Below, piece after piece: positions 26,611 to 34,864 of a stretch of 64,000 bases of DNA. The notes below the pieces were generated by a model that saw nothing but the letters and a program-made list of their open reading frames with translations, was not told the origin of the DNA and ran no database searches. Location of the stretch: positions 124,001 to 188,000 of the forward strand of contig NZ_CP053830.1 in assembly GCF_013372185.1 (NCBI RefSeq). Reading direction: 5' to 3'. The DNA is from Campylobacter lari subsp. lari (GTDB lineage Bacteria > Campylobacterota > Campylobacteria > Campylobacterales > Campylobacteraceae). Positions within the stretch are counted from its first letter, which is position 1, and every line of letters starts with the position of its first letter. The translations under genes were made by a program, and so were the position numbers.

Positions 26611-28527
26611 TTAGTCTTGATATAATTTTTTATTTTGAATTTTATGAATATATTTTTGTATATTATTTTCTATTAAAATATTTTCAAATCTTAAAAAGTT
26701 TTTTTCTATAACTTCTTTTAAAATTTGAATATGATTTTCTATAAGCACAAACCATTCTAAATGCTCTTTTATCCATAATAATTTTTTATTATAAGCATCT
26801 TCTTGAGTTTTTGGATGCAATACATAAATTTTTGCTAGATTTAGCTCAAATTGTGTTAATAAAGGATTAATAAATTCTCGTGTGATTGTAATTTTGTCTA
26901 TTTGATTTTTAAAGATATCAATTTCTTGGATTATTTTAGAAAAATTATTTTCATCATTAATTAAAAAATGTATTTTATTAATTAACGATGATGATTTTAA
27001 AATTAAGCTTTCACAAATTTTACCAGCTTGGTGTAGTTTGTAAAAAGATTTCAATAATAATTCTATCTTTTTTTCTTTGTTTGTTTCATCAAGCTTGGCA
27101 AAATTCTTTAAAGCTTCTTTTGCTAATAATTCTTCACAAAGTTCTTTAAAAGGCTTTTCTACAGCTCCTTTTATCCTAGCTCCACCTTCTGTGGCATTAT
27201 AAGTAGTGATATTAAAACTATCTTTTGCTAAAATAATTTCTTTTTCTAATTCTAATCTAAACATATCCCATACTTTATGGGTTTTCACTTGCTCTTTTCC
27301 ACCATATGCTAAAGTATTTATATGAATCCTGCGATATGTATCACAAGTGCTAGAATAATGATAATCTTTAGGATGAGAACTACCATCTTTAGCATAAGCA
27401 AGATCTTGTCCTATAAAAATTATATTTTCATGTTTAAGAAGAATTGCTATAAAATAAGCCATATTTGCTACGCTTGGACAACCGCTTATATAGCCATTAG
27501 ATTTTAAATTAAGAAATTTTACAAAAGATAATAATCTTTGAGTTATAATAAATTTTCTATTATTTTGTTTTAAATATTTTATTGTATTTGGATGTACTAC
27601 ATTCATCAATATAAATAAAATATTCTCATCAAAATCCCCAAAATCATTATTAAAAAACTCACTTGTTTTTTCTAATCTTTCTAAAGAAAAAACATAATCA
27701 GGCTTAATTCCTTCTTTAGCTAATATAGGATAAGAACCATCAGCACAAAATATACTAGCATGATTTGCATATTGTTTTAAAAGTGGAAGTTGTTTGGTTA
27801 AAGAAGGGCCAGTGGAGACTATAATAGCATTTTTGTATACTTTTTCTCTTTTTAAAATCAATTCATTAAAACTTAAATTTGAAATCAAATCAGGTAAATT
27901 GTAAAGATAATTTTCTATGCCTATTAAGGCATCTTTTGAATCGTTACCATGACCTAATATAATTTGTTTTATGTGTTTTTGCATGTTTTCATTAGTATTT
28001 AAAATTTCATCATGATATTTTTCATAATAATCACAATGAATATCTAAAAAATATACTCTTAAAAAATGAAAAAAAGGATCATTGCTACATAAAATTTGAA
28101 AATCAAGCTCATTTAGCTCTTTTATATCTAATATAATTAAAGCATCATCATTTAATTCTTTGCTAAAATCAACAAAATGAAAACTTAAATAAATAAATTC
28201 AAGCTCGCATTCAAAAACAACAATTTTTTGATGATTTTTATTTTGTAAAAGAGCTTTGTATAAAATTCCATTTCCAAAGCCAAAAAAATAAAATACAGGG
28301 TATAGAAAATATTTATCATTATATAAATTTAATTTTTCATTTAATTGCGCTAAAGAATTTTCATAAAGCTTGCTTTTTGTGATTTTATCATTACTTATAA
28401 AATTTATATCCAAAGGATCAGAGCCAATGCTAACTTTAAATTTATTTGCTTTTAGATTTTTTAATTTATTTTTTAAATTTTCATTTTTTAAAGAATTAAG
28501 ATTTTTATTAAATAACTTTTTGTCCAC
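26611..28527 (-). CDS. Maf family flagellin glycosylation protein
   Basis: A 638-residue Maf/DUF115 paralogue, the first of the tandem. Motifs: YFFGFGNGILYKALL near residue 83, VSTGPSLTKQLPLLKQY near 230, KPDYVFSLERLEKTSEFF near 268, IGQDLAYAKDGSSHPKDY near 367 (DGSSH where the paralogues have DGKSH) and YNATEGGARIKG near 440. The start is GTG at 28527 with a TGGAG site that lies in the end of pseI, three bases away, so it is likely coupled to pseI. Expected role: addition of pseudaminic-type sugars to flagellin. Confidence 0.87.
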   Translation of the reverse strand: MDKKLFNKNLNSLKNENLKNKLKNLKANKFKVSIGSDPLDINFISNDKITKSKLYENSLAQLNEKLNLYNDKYFLYPVFYFFGFGNGILYKALLQNKNHQKIVVFECELEFIYLSFHFVDFSKELNDDALIILDIKELNELDFQILCSNDPFFHFLRVYFLDIHCDYYEKYHDEILNTNENMQKHIKQIILGHGNDSKDALIGIENYLYNLPDLISNLSFNELILKREKVYKNAIIVSTGPSLTKQLPLLKQYANHASIFCADGSYPILAKEGIKPDYVFSLERLEKTSEFFNNDFGDFDENILFILMNVVHPNTIKYLKQNNRKFIITQRLLSFVKFLNLKSNGYISGCPSVANMAYFIAILLKHENIIFIGQDLAYAKDGSSHPKDYHYSSTCDTYRRIHINTLAYGGKEQVKTHKVWDMFRLELEKEIILAKDSFNITTYNATEGGARIKGAVEKPFKELCEELLAKEALKNFAKLDETNKEKKIELLLKSFYKLHQAGKICESLILKSSSLINKIHFLINDENNFSKIIQEIDIFKNQIDKITITREFINPLLTQFELNLAKIYVLHPKTQEDAYNKKLLWIKEHLEWFVLIENHIQILKEVIEKNFLRFENILIENNIQKYIHKIQNKKLYQD

Positions 28528-28530
28528 AAT

Positions 28531-29565
28531 TTACTCCATAAAATCTTCTTTTTTTAATGCTTGTCCAAATTTTATATCATGATTTGCTTTTTTACCAAGT
28601 ATAAGAGATAAAAATTTAGGATGCAAGCCTAAATTTGGCCTTATGCTTTTTACATTTTCTAATGTAAAAATTTCTCCTTTTTTGATATCTTTGTTTGCAT
28701 ATAAACTTCTTGCAAAATGGCGATTTTTTAAGGTTTTTTTATCCATTGCTAAATTAGCCCCACCCAATGCTTGCTCGCTTAAGCGCACCATAGAACACAT
28801 TTGTTTAAATTCTTCATAATCAAGACTAAATTTAGCATCAGCGCTATTTAAAGCTTTATCTAATATGAAATGTTTTTCTATTACTCTAGCGCCAAGTGCT
28901 ATTGCTAAAGCAGGAGCTAAAAATCCCTCGCTATGATCACTTAAGCCAATTATAGTTTTAAATTTTTCTTGCAAAGTTTTAATAGCATTTAGATTTAAAT
29001 CACAAATTTGTGAAGGATAGGCTGAAGTGCATTTTAGCAAAATTAAATTTGGGTTGTTTTCTTCTTTAAAAATCTTAACAACTTCTTCAATTTCTTCCAT
29101 AAATGCAATGCCTGTAGAAACCAAAGTGGGTTTTTGCTCTTTTGCAACATAACGCACAAAATCATAATCATTTATTTCAAAAGAAGCGATTTTGTAAGCT
29201 GGTGGGTTAAATTGTCTTAAAAAATTCACATCTTCTTTAGAAAAAGGACTAGAAAAGCAAATCAAACCTTCGTTTTTAGCGCACTCAAATAAGCTCTCAT
29301 GCCACTCGTATGGAGTTTTAGCTTCTTCATATAGCTCATATAATTTTCTACCATGCCACAATCCACCTTCAATGATAAAATCTTTTTTATCACAATTTAA
29401 AGTCAAACTATCTGGGGTGTAGGTTTGAATTTTTATAGCATCAGCCCCTGCTTTTTTGGCTGCTTGTATAGTTTTTAGAGCTGTTTGAAGATCATTTGCA
29501 TGATTTGCTGAAAGTTCTGCGATGATAAAAACTTTTTTATTTAAATCAAAATTTTCTATAAACAC
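28531..29565 (-). CDS. pseI: Pseudaminic acid synthase PseI
   Basis: A 344-residue NeuB-family enzyme condensing a 6-deoxy-AltdiNAc sugar with phosphoenolpyruvate to give pseudaminic acid. VFIIAELSANHAND near residue 12, AGADAIKIQTYTPDSLTLN near 40, FSSPFSKEDV near 104, LKCTSAYP near 179, GLSDHSEG near 208 and a C-terminal SAF/antifreeze-like domain (ARSLYANKDIKKGE on) match C. jejuni PseI closely, more so than NeuB1 (sialic) or LegI. The start is GTG at 29565 with an AAGG site. First gene of a unit with three Maf genes, linking sugar synthesis with transfer. The other pse genes are outside the window. Confidence 0.92.
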   Translation of the reverse strand: MFIENFDLNKKVFIIAELSANHANDLQTALKTIQAAKKAGADAIKIQTYTPDSLTLNCDKKDFIIEGGLWHGRKLYELYEEAKTPYEWHESLFECAKNEGLICFSSPFSKEDVNFLRQFNPPAYKIASFEINDYDFVRYVAKEQKPTLVSTGIAFMEEIEEVVKIFKEENNPNLILLKCTSAYPSQICDLNLNAIKTLQEKFKTIIGLSDHSEGFLAPALAIALGARVIEKHFILDKALNSADAKFSLDYEEFKQMCSMVRLSEQALGGANLAMDKKTLKNRHFARSLYANKDIKKGEIFTLENVKSIRPNLGLHPKFLSLILGKKANHDIKFGQALKKEDFME

Positions 29566-29675
29566 TATATGCCTTAAAATTATAATATTTTATATATTTT
29601 ATAATGAAATTATTAATTATGATTAAAGGTTTATTTAGTAAAATAAATTTATTATAAGTTTATTAAGGAAAAACT

Positions 29676-30098
29676 ATGACTAAAACACTTGAGTATTCGA
29701 TTTATCATTTTTTTGAACATATTCTAAAATTAAAAATTTCACCAAAAAGCGTGATTAGAGGTGAACTTTATGGGGCTTCTATACCTTTGTATTTTAAGGA
29801 TGAGGAATATAGTTTTTATTTGTTTTTTCAAAAACAAGCATTAAATGAAATTGCACAATTTTTATTACATGAAGAATTAAAAGAAGATGGATTGGCAGAT
29901 TTAGTTAAAGAAGTGGCTAATCAAATCATAGGCTATGCGAAAAAATTACTTAATGATACTAATGGAAAAGATGAATATCGTTTAGGAGTTCCTGAGTATT
30001 TAGGGCGTATTGAAGGATTTTCAAAAATTAAACTCAAAGAAAAATTTACTTATGAAGTAAAAAATGCTTCCTTTAGGATAGGTTATAAAAAAATATGA
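29676..30098 (+). CDS. CheX-like chemotaxis/flagellar protein
   Basis: A 140-residue cytoplasmic protein with the layout of the CheX/CheC-type domain. A helix-turn region (LADLVKEVANQIIGYAKKLLND, about residues 82-103) resembles the phosphatase helix E-x-x-N, with Glu89 and Asn92 as candidate residues. It is followed by LGVPEYLGRI and a C-terminal beta portion. The gene overlaps fliN by 4 bases (ATGA), the same arrangement as in C. jejuni (Cj0350, from memory). It may dephosphorylate CheY or interact with the switch; this is inferred from the motif and context. Confidence 0.72.
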   Translation: MTKTLEYSIYHFFEHILKLKISPKSVIRGELYGASIPLYFKDEEYSFYLFFQKQALNEIAQFLLHEELKEDGLADLVKEVANQIIGYAKKLLNDTNGKDEYRLGVPEYLGRIEGFSKIKLKEKFTYEVKNASFRIGYKKI

Positions 30099-30391
30099 TA
30101 GAAGATCATTTAGGATTATTGCAATCTTATGAAGATATTTTAGATATTAGCGTTGACTTTGTTAGTGAGCTTGGCACGACTAATATGAGTGTGAGAGAAC
30201 TCTTAAAGCTAGAAGTTGGTTCTGTTATTGATCTTGAAAAGCCAGCTGGTGAAAGTGTGGAGCTTTATCTAAATAAAAGAATTTTTGGAAAAGGCGAGGT
30301 GATGGTGTATGAAAAAAACCTTGCCATAAGGATTAATGAGATTTTAGATTCTAAATCAGTATTGCAGTATTTTAAAAAAGAATTGCAATGA
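30095..30391 (+). CDS. fliN: Flagellar motor switch protein FliN
   Basis: A 98-residue FliN of the SpoA/FliMN C-terminal family. DISVDFVSELGTTNMSVRELLKLEVGSVIDLEKPAGE is the characteristic core (residues about 17-54; LGTTNMSVRELL and GSVIDL are typical), followed by KRIFGKGEVMVYEKNLAIRI. FliN forms the cytoplasmic C-ring with FliM and FliG (and FliY in these bacteria) and binds export-chaperone cargo. The ATG overlaps the CheX-like stop and its own stop overlaps the next start, so the three genes form a tight operon. Confidence 0.93.
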   Translation: MIEDHLGLLQSYEDILDISVDFVSELGTTNMSVRELLKLEVGSVIDLEKPAGESVELYLNKRIFGKGEVMVYEKNLAIRINEILDSKSVLQYFKKELQ

Positions 30392-31146
30392 AATTTATTT
30401 TGATTTTACTACTTGCTTTGCCTCTTTTTGGGGCAAAAATTCTTGATTATAATATCTATCCTAGAGAAGATAGAGTGGATATTACTTTTTCATTTGATAT
30501 TCCCTATAAAGAGGGTATTAGTCAGAAGAGAAAAGGTGATATTATTATCTTTACATTAAATGCTCAAAGCGTTAAAGAAGAAGATAAAACATTAAATTCT
30601 AGCATTATTAAAAAAATAAAAATTTTTTCAGAAGACAAAAAAACTTTTATAGCCTTAAGTGTTGGCGATAAGATACAAATTAATGCAGATACGATTGGTG
30701 AATACGGATTGAGATTGCGCGCTCAAAAAGAAGGTGTAAATTTAACAACTAAAAAAGCTTTGGAAGAAAAAAATGAGGAGATAAAAATGCAAGAGTATGA
30801 TTTTACAAATTATATTTTAGTTGTAAGTGTTTTGATACTTTTGCTTGTTGGGCTTTGGTTTTTAAAAATGTATTTAAGGCAAAAACATCCTTTAGATAGA
30901 AATTTTACTTTGATTTTTCAAAGACCACTTGATAGACACAACCAACTTGTAGTCTTTGAGTATGGCTTAAAACGCTATACTATGATCGTAGGAAATTCTA
31001 ATGTGGTATTAGAAACGAGTGAAGCTATGATGAAAAATGAGGAGCAAAATAAAACACCTCAAAAACCAAAAGAAAAAGACTTTGATTCTTATTTTGAAGA
31101 AAATAAACAAAGATTGCAAAATTTACTTTTAAAACAAAATACTTAA
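30388..31146 (+). CDS. FliO-like flagellar membrane protein
   Basis: A 252-residue protein with a signal peptide (FILILLLALPLFGA), an AMIN-like periplasmic beta domain (about residues 18-115), one membrane span near 137-160 (YILVVSVLILLLVGLWF) and a cytoplasmic tail containing LVVFEYGLKRYTMIVG, similar to the small FliO domain that promotes assembly of FliPQR. It is directly coupled to fliN (ATGA). The FliO assignment rests on architecture and context; FliO proteins are poorly conserved. Its stop overlaps the convergent Ppx/GppA gene by 4 bases. Confidence 0.65.
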   Translation: MKFILILLLALPLFGAKILDYNIYPREDRVDITFSFDIPYKEGISQKRKGDIIIFTLNAQSVKEEDKTLNSSIIKKIKIFSEDKKTFIALSVGDKIQINADTIGEYGLRLRAQKEGVNLTTKKALEEKNEEIKMQEYDFTNYILVVSVLILLLVGLWFLKMYLRQKHPLDRNFTLIFQRPLDRHNQLVVFEYGLKRYTMIVGNSNVVLETSEAMMKNEEQNKTPQKPKEKDFDSYFEENKQRLQNLLLKQNT

Positions 31147-32639
31147 TTAGATTGATTAAAAGCTAAAACAATAAGTTTTGGCTTTGAAATTTTTTTGATT
31201 TCTTCTTTTGAGAAATAAATTTGTTTTTTTGTTGAATAAATATACAAGGTATGATTTTTTAATGTAAAATCAAGATTTTCATCGCTATCTTTGGCAAGTT
31301 TTTTTGCTAGTGCTAGAATAAAATTAAGCCAAGCTAATATATGGTTATTTGGTAATAATTCTTTAATGTGTTCTATAGCAAGGGGATTTATTTTTTTACC
31401 ATTGGCTTTTAAAAGAGTTGTGATAAGTAAAATTTCTTTGTGTGAAAAGCCAAAGTTTAAACCACTCATTGCCATATAGGCACTATGTTCATTAGCAAAA
31501 TAAAAATTAATTTTTTCACCTATATGAGCTAGTTTAGCAGCGTTTAAAAGCTCTTTTTTAAAATTTGAATTTATTTTGTGAATAGGCAAAAGTACATCAA
31601 ATAATTTATTTGCAAAATAAGCACTTTTATCTTTATAATCAACACCAAAGCGATCTTGTAAGGATTTTAAGCTTGGGTTGAAATTTGGTGGAAATTTGGC
31701 ATTAAATTGCGAAAAGTCATTGGTGTCATTTTTTATTTTGGCGTATTTTTGAAAAAGATTAGATAAAAACACACCTTCTCTAACACCTACTGCAGAAGTG
31801 ATGATATTTTTAGCTTTGAGTTTTTTAGCTAAGGCTAAAAATATGACACAACCTTCTTTTATGGTATCAAAACGATCTTTTTTGATATCAAAATCTATTA
31901 AATTTTTTGCATTTTGAATTTTTTCTATATAACTTTTCTCTTTTTCAAAATTGTAGCTGAAATTATGGATTATTTTTAAAGGATAGGAATTTTTTTTCAT
32001 TATAGAATTTGACAATGCTCTTAAACTTCCACCTATGGCAATAATATTTTCGTTTTGAAAATGTTTTGGAACTTGCATTAAAGTTTCTTGTATGAATTGA
32101 TCTAGGGCATTTAATCTTTTAGTGTCATAAAAAATTTCTTTTAATCTTACGGTTCCTAGATCAAGTGAAATACAATCTACAATTTTACCTTCTTTAATCA
32201 AGCAAAGCTCGGTTGATCCACCACCTATGTCTATGGTGGTGGCATTTTGAATATTTGATAGCAAATTTAATGCAGCAAGACCACCTAAAAATGACTCTGT
32301 TTTTCCATTAATGCATTTTATATTTAAACCCACATTTTTTGATATTCTAGCAATAAATTCTTTTGCATTAGGCGCATCTCTTAGTGCAGAAGTTCCAACA
32401 GCAATAATTTTCCTACATTTTTCTTTTACAGCTTTTTCTTTAAAATAAGCTAGCGCCTCTTCAGCCTTAAGCATGGCTTCTTCTTGGAGGATTTTGTTGT
32501 TATTATAAGCATTTTCTCCAAGCCTTACTTTCTTTTTGTGTTCACTGCAAATAAAAAAACCATATCTTGAAGTTCTTTCAAAAACAACCATACGAACGGA
32601 GTTAGAACCAAGATCAATTACCGCTGTTTTTTTAGCCAT
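31143..32639 (-). CDS. Ppx/GppA family phosphatase
   Basis: A 498-residue exopolyphosphatase / guanosine pentaphosphate phosphohydrolase. The actin-like ATPase fold motifs are clear: VIDLGSNSVRMVVFE at the N-terminus, VGTSALRDAPN near residue 86, TIDIGGGSTELCL near 142. A C-terminal HD-like helical domain (about 310-490) is present. It hydrolyses polyphosphate and/or pppGpp, connecting to the stringent response. The ATG overlaps the ferredoxin stop by one base. C. jejuni carries the same gene here (Cj0353c, from memory). Polyphosphate and pppGpp activity cannot be separated by sequence. Confidence 0.92.
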   Translation of the reverse strand: MAKKTAVIDLGSNSVRMVVFERTSRYGFFICSEHKKKVRLGENAYNNNKILQEEAMLKAEEALAYFKEKAVKEKCRKIIAVGTSALRDAPNAKEFIARISKNVGLNIKCINGKTESFLGGLAALNLLSNIQNATTIDIGGGSTELCLIKEGKIVDCISLDLGTVRLKEIFYDTKRLNALDQFIQETLMQVPKHFQNENIIAIGGSLRALSNSIMKKNSYPLKIIHNFSYNFEKEKSYIEKIQNAKNLIDFDIKKDRFDTIKEGCVIFLALAKKLKAKNIITSAVGVREGVFLSNLFQKYAKIKNDTNDFSQFNAKFPPNFNPSLKSLQDRFGVDYKDKSAYFANKLFDVLLPIHKINSNFKKELLNAAKLAHIGEKINFYFANEHSAYMAMSGLNFGFSHKEILLITTLLKANGKKINPLAIEHIKELLPNNHILAWLNFILALAKKLAKDSDENLDFTLKNHTLYIYSTKKQIYFSKEEIKKISKPKLIVLAFNQSN

Positions 32640-32884
32640 TAAATATCTTTATTTTTATGTTTTAAGCGAAGTTCGTCAATGCTTTCTACATTATCAGGAT
32701 CAGGTATGATGCAATCTACCGGACAGGCCACTATACAGGCTGGTTCTGAAAATTCATTCACACATTCAGTGCAAAGATCAGGATCTATAACATAGATTGG
32801 ATCATTATCATAAATTGCTTCATCTGGGCATTCTTCTCTGCATGCATCACAGGATATACATTCTCTAGTGATTAAAAGTGACAT
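32639..32884 (-). CDS. fdxB: 2[4Fe-4S] ferredoxin FdxB
   Basis: An 81-residue ferredoxin with two cysteine clusters: CISCDACREEC (residues 8-18 with the following Pro) and CTECVNEFSEPACIVACP (about 39-56). The spacing in the second cluster has the 8-residue insertion typical of the YfhL/FdxB type. It is a soluble electron carrier in the cytoplasm. The stop overlaps the Ppx/GppA start, so the two are coupled. Confidence 0.95.
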   Translation of the reverse strand: MSLLITRECISCDACREECPDEAIYDNDPIYVIDPDLCTECVNEFSEPACIVACPVDCIIPDPDNVESIDELRLKHKNKDI

Positions 32885-32964
32885 ACTTTTCCTTTTATTG
32901 ATAATAAAGCAAACTTATACTATATAAAAACTTATAGCTAATTTAAAAAGAGGTAAAAATATTT

Positions 32965-32997
32965 AATTTTTAGAATGATCAAGTCATTCTAAAAATT
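32965..32997 (-). terminator. Intrinsic terminator of cosR
   Basis: A perfect 14-base stem (32965-32978 with 32984-32997) and a 5-base loop immediately after the cosR stop codon, with an A/T-rich base that gives a U run on the minus-strand transcript. Confidence 0.75.
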
Positions 32998-32998
32998 T

Positions 32999-33673
32999 TT
33001 AGTTAGTTTTTTTAGGAAAACAAAAGCGATATCCTCTGCGGCGTACGGTTTCTATAGTGGAAATATTTAAAGGTTTATCCATTTTTTGTCTTATTTGATT
33101 GATTGCAACTTCTATAACATTTGGAGTTACAAGTTCAGGCTCTTCCCAAATAGCATCTAAAAGTTGTTCTTTTGATACGATTTGATCAGAGTGTCTAGCA
33201 AGGTGAGTTAAAACTTCAAAAGGCTTTCCTTTTAATTCTATGTCTTTTCCTTGATAAGTGATTTTTTCTTCATCAGGATCAATCACTAAATCATCAATCT
33301 TAATCACATTTGTCCCACCAAATCTAAGTCTAGCCTCGATTCTTGCCATTAAAATTTCAAAATCCAAAGGTTTTTTTATATAATCATCTGCTCCAGCTTT
33401 TAAAGCTTTGATTTCATTTTCTTTGTCTGCTTTTGTGCACATTGTTATTATGGCAGTTCTTGGAGATCTTTGTTTGATAGCATTGATCAAATCACTTGCA
33501 TCGTTATTACCTATAGTCCAATTTGATAATACTAAATCATAATGTCTAATACCTATAAAATACTCAGCGTCTTTAAAATTTTCCGAAGTGTCGCTTTGGT
33601 AGCCAAACTCATTTAAAGTGTTTGATAAAGTTTTATTAAGCGATGCTTCATCTTCTACAACTAAAATACGCAT
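32999..33673 (-). CDS. cosR: Orphan OmpR-type response regulator CosR
   Basis: A 224-residue response regulator: receiver domain (1-115), then a winged-helix DNA-binding domain (about 125-220; EVAINQIRQKMDKPL and TVRRRGYRF). The phospho-acceptor Asp is replaced by Asn51 (DLVLSNWTIG), as in C. jejuni CosR, which is essential and controls oxidative-stress genes, the CmeABC pump and others without phosphorylation. No histidine kinase is adjacent. It has its own extended -10 promoter and terminator. Sequence and neighbourhood (fdxB, folB, plsY) agree with C. jejuni Cj0355c. Confidence 0.95.
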   Translation of the reverse strand: MRILVVEDEASLNKTLSNTLNEFGYQSDTSENFKDAEYFIGIRHYDLVLSNWTIGNNDASDLINAIKQRSPRTAIITMCTKADKENEIKALKAGADDYIKKPLDFEILMARIEARLRFGGTNVIKIDDLVIDPDEEKITYQGKDIELKGKPFEVLTHLARHSDQIVSKEQLLDAIWEEPELVTPNVIEVAINQIRQKMDKPLNISTIETVRRRGYRFCFPKKTN

Positions 33674-33704
33674 TTTATTCCTTTGAAGATAGTTTTAGTG
33701 CAAA

Positions 33705-33710
33705 AGTATA
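33705..33710 (-). promoter_or_regulatory. Extended -10 promoter of cosR
   Basis: TGTTATACT on the minus strand, 31 bases upstream of the ATG, with an AAGGA site at the correct distance. Confidence 0.55.
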
Positions 33711-33750
33711 ACACAAATTAAGCAAATGTTCAAAATTCTTTAAAAAAATT

Positions 33751-34068
33751 TTAATATTTTTTGCTTAAACTAGCTCCAACACGCGCATTTTTAATAATAT
33801 CGGGCTTATAACAAGTAATATTTATAAATTGAAGTTTTTTATGGCGCTTTTTAATATCTTTACATATATATTTTAAAGATTTTTCTATAGTCTTAAATTT
33901 TTTCTTTTTATAGATCTTTTCTATTCTAGTACATAATTTTGCATAGTCTAAAAATTTCTTACTTTTAGCTTCTAATTCTATTAGGACTTTTTGCTCTTGA
34001 ATTCTTTCAAAATCTAAAAGCCCTATAATGCATTTAAATTCTAAACTAACTTTTATATGACTTTGCAT
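33751..34068 (-). CDS. folB: Dihydroneopterin aldolase
   Basis: A 105-residue FolB-like protein (usual length about 120), forming 6-hydroxymethyl-7,8-dihydropterin in folate synthesis. The N-terminal LEFKCIIGLLDFERIQEQKVLIELE is the conserved first strand and loop of the family; the C-terminal part (INITCYKPDIIKNARVGASLSK) matches the usual ending. The lysine expected at the active site is probably in this last segment. The start lies 16 bases inside the plsY gene, so translation is probably coupled. Confidence 0.82.
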   Translation of the reverse strand: MQSHIKVSLEFKCIIGLLDFERIQEQKVLIELEAKSKKFLDYAKLCTRIEKIYKKKKFKTIEKSLKYICKDIKKRHKKLQFINITCYKPDIIKNARVGASLSKKY

Positions 34069-34664
34069 TCTTGTTTTCCAATAAGCCTTAAAATATTTGG
34101 TATGTGTTTATAAACTACTATAAAAGCGATGATAAATATCGGCGCATGGGTATTAATCACAGGTATATCATAATGGAATATAAAAGAAGTTGCAATTAAA
34201 ACAATCATTGCTCCAAGCGAGGCTAAGCTTGAAATTTTAAATACTTTGCCTATAATAAACCAAACCAAAAGTGCACATATAATCTCAAAAGGTAAAAATA
34301 CCGCTAAAACCCCAGCTCCAGTAGCTACTCCTTTACCACCTTCAAATTTCAAATAAGGAGAAAAACAATGACCAAATACCGCTAAAACCGCCATAGTCCA
34401 TAAAATATTATCATCAAAACCATAAAATTTTGCCATCAATATAGGAAGTACTCCTTTTAAAGCATCTAAAATAACGGTTGCAACAGCAAGTGTTTTGGCA
34501 AGCTTAGGGTTGCTTTCTTTTACCACTCTTAAAACATTAGTAGCGCCTATGCTTTTGCTGCCTGCGTTTTTAATATTTGTTTTAGCAAAAATTTGAGCTA
34601 GTAAAAGACCAAAAGGTATAGCGCCTATAAGATAAGCTAAAAGATAAATTATTAAATTTTCCAT
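34053..34664 (-). CDS. plsY: Acyl-phosphate:glycerol-3-phosphate acyltransferase PlsY
   Basis: A 203-residue inner membrane protein with five or six hydrophobic segments. The three PlsY active-site motifs are visible: motif 1 GSKSIGATNVLR (residues 36-47), motif 2 KFEGGKGVATGAGVL near 105, motif 3 toward the C-terminus (FIVVYKHIPNILRL). It acylates glycerol-3-phosphate with acyl-phosphate made by PlsX, the first step of phospholipid synthesis. folB overlaps its 3' end. Confidence 0.96.
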   Translation of the reverse strand: MENLIIYLLAYLIGAIPFGLLLAQIFAKTNIKNAGSKSIGATNVLRVVKESNPKLAKTLAVATVILDALKGVLPILMAKFYGFDDNILWTMAVLAVFGHCFSPYLKFEGGKGVATGAGVLAVFLPFEIICALLVWFIIGKVFKISSLASLGAMIVLIATSFIFHYDIPVINTHAPIFIIAFIVVYKHIPNILRLIGKQECKVI

Positions 34665-34864
34665 TTACTTTCTATCCTAATTCTATAAAGATTTATAATA
34701 ATAATAGCAAAAAACTCTAAAATAAATATTTAAGAGATATTTTATCTTATAATAATTTTTATTGTTAAATAGAAATTTTTTATTTTATTTAAAGAAAATT
34801 ATAGATATATTTTCAATAAGTTTATTTTAAATAGGCTTTATTTTATCTTATTTAGGAGTGAATA

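Noticed and set aside
28531-29565. Sialic acid synthase NeuB or legionaminic acid synthase instead of PseI
   Set aside because: Length and motifs (KIQTYTPDSLTLN, FSSPFSKEDV, GLHPKF) are closest to PseI, and maf genes lie next to it.
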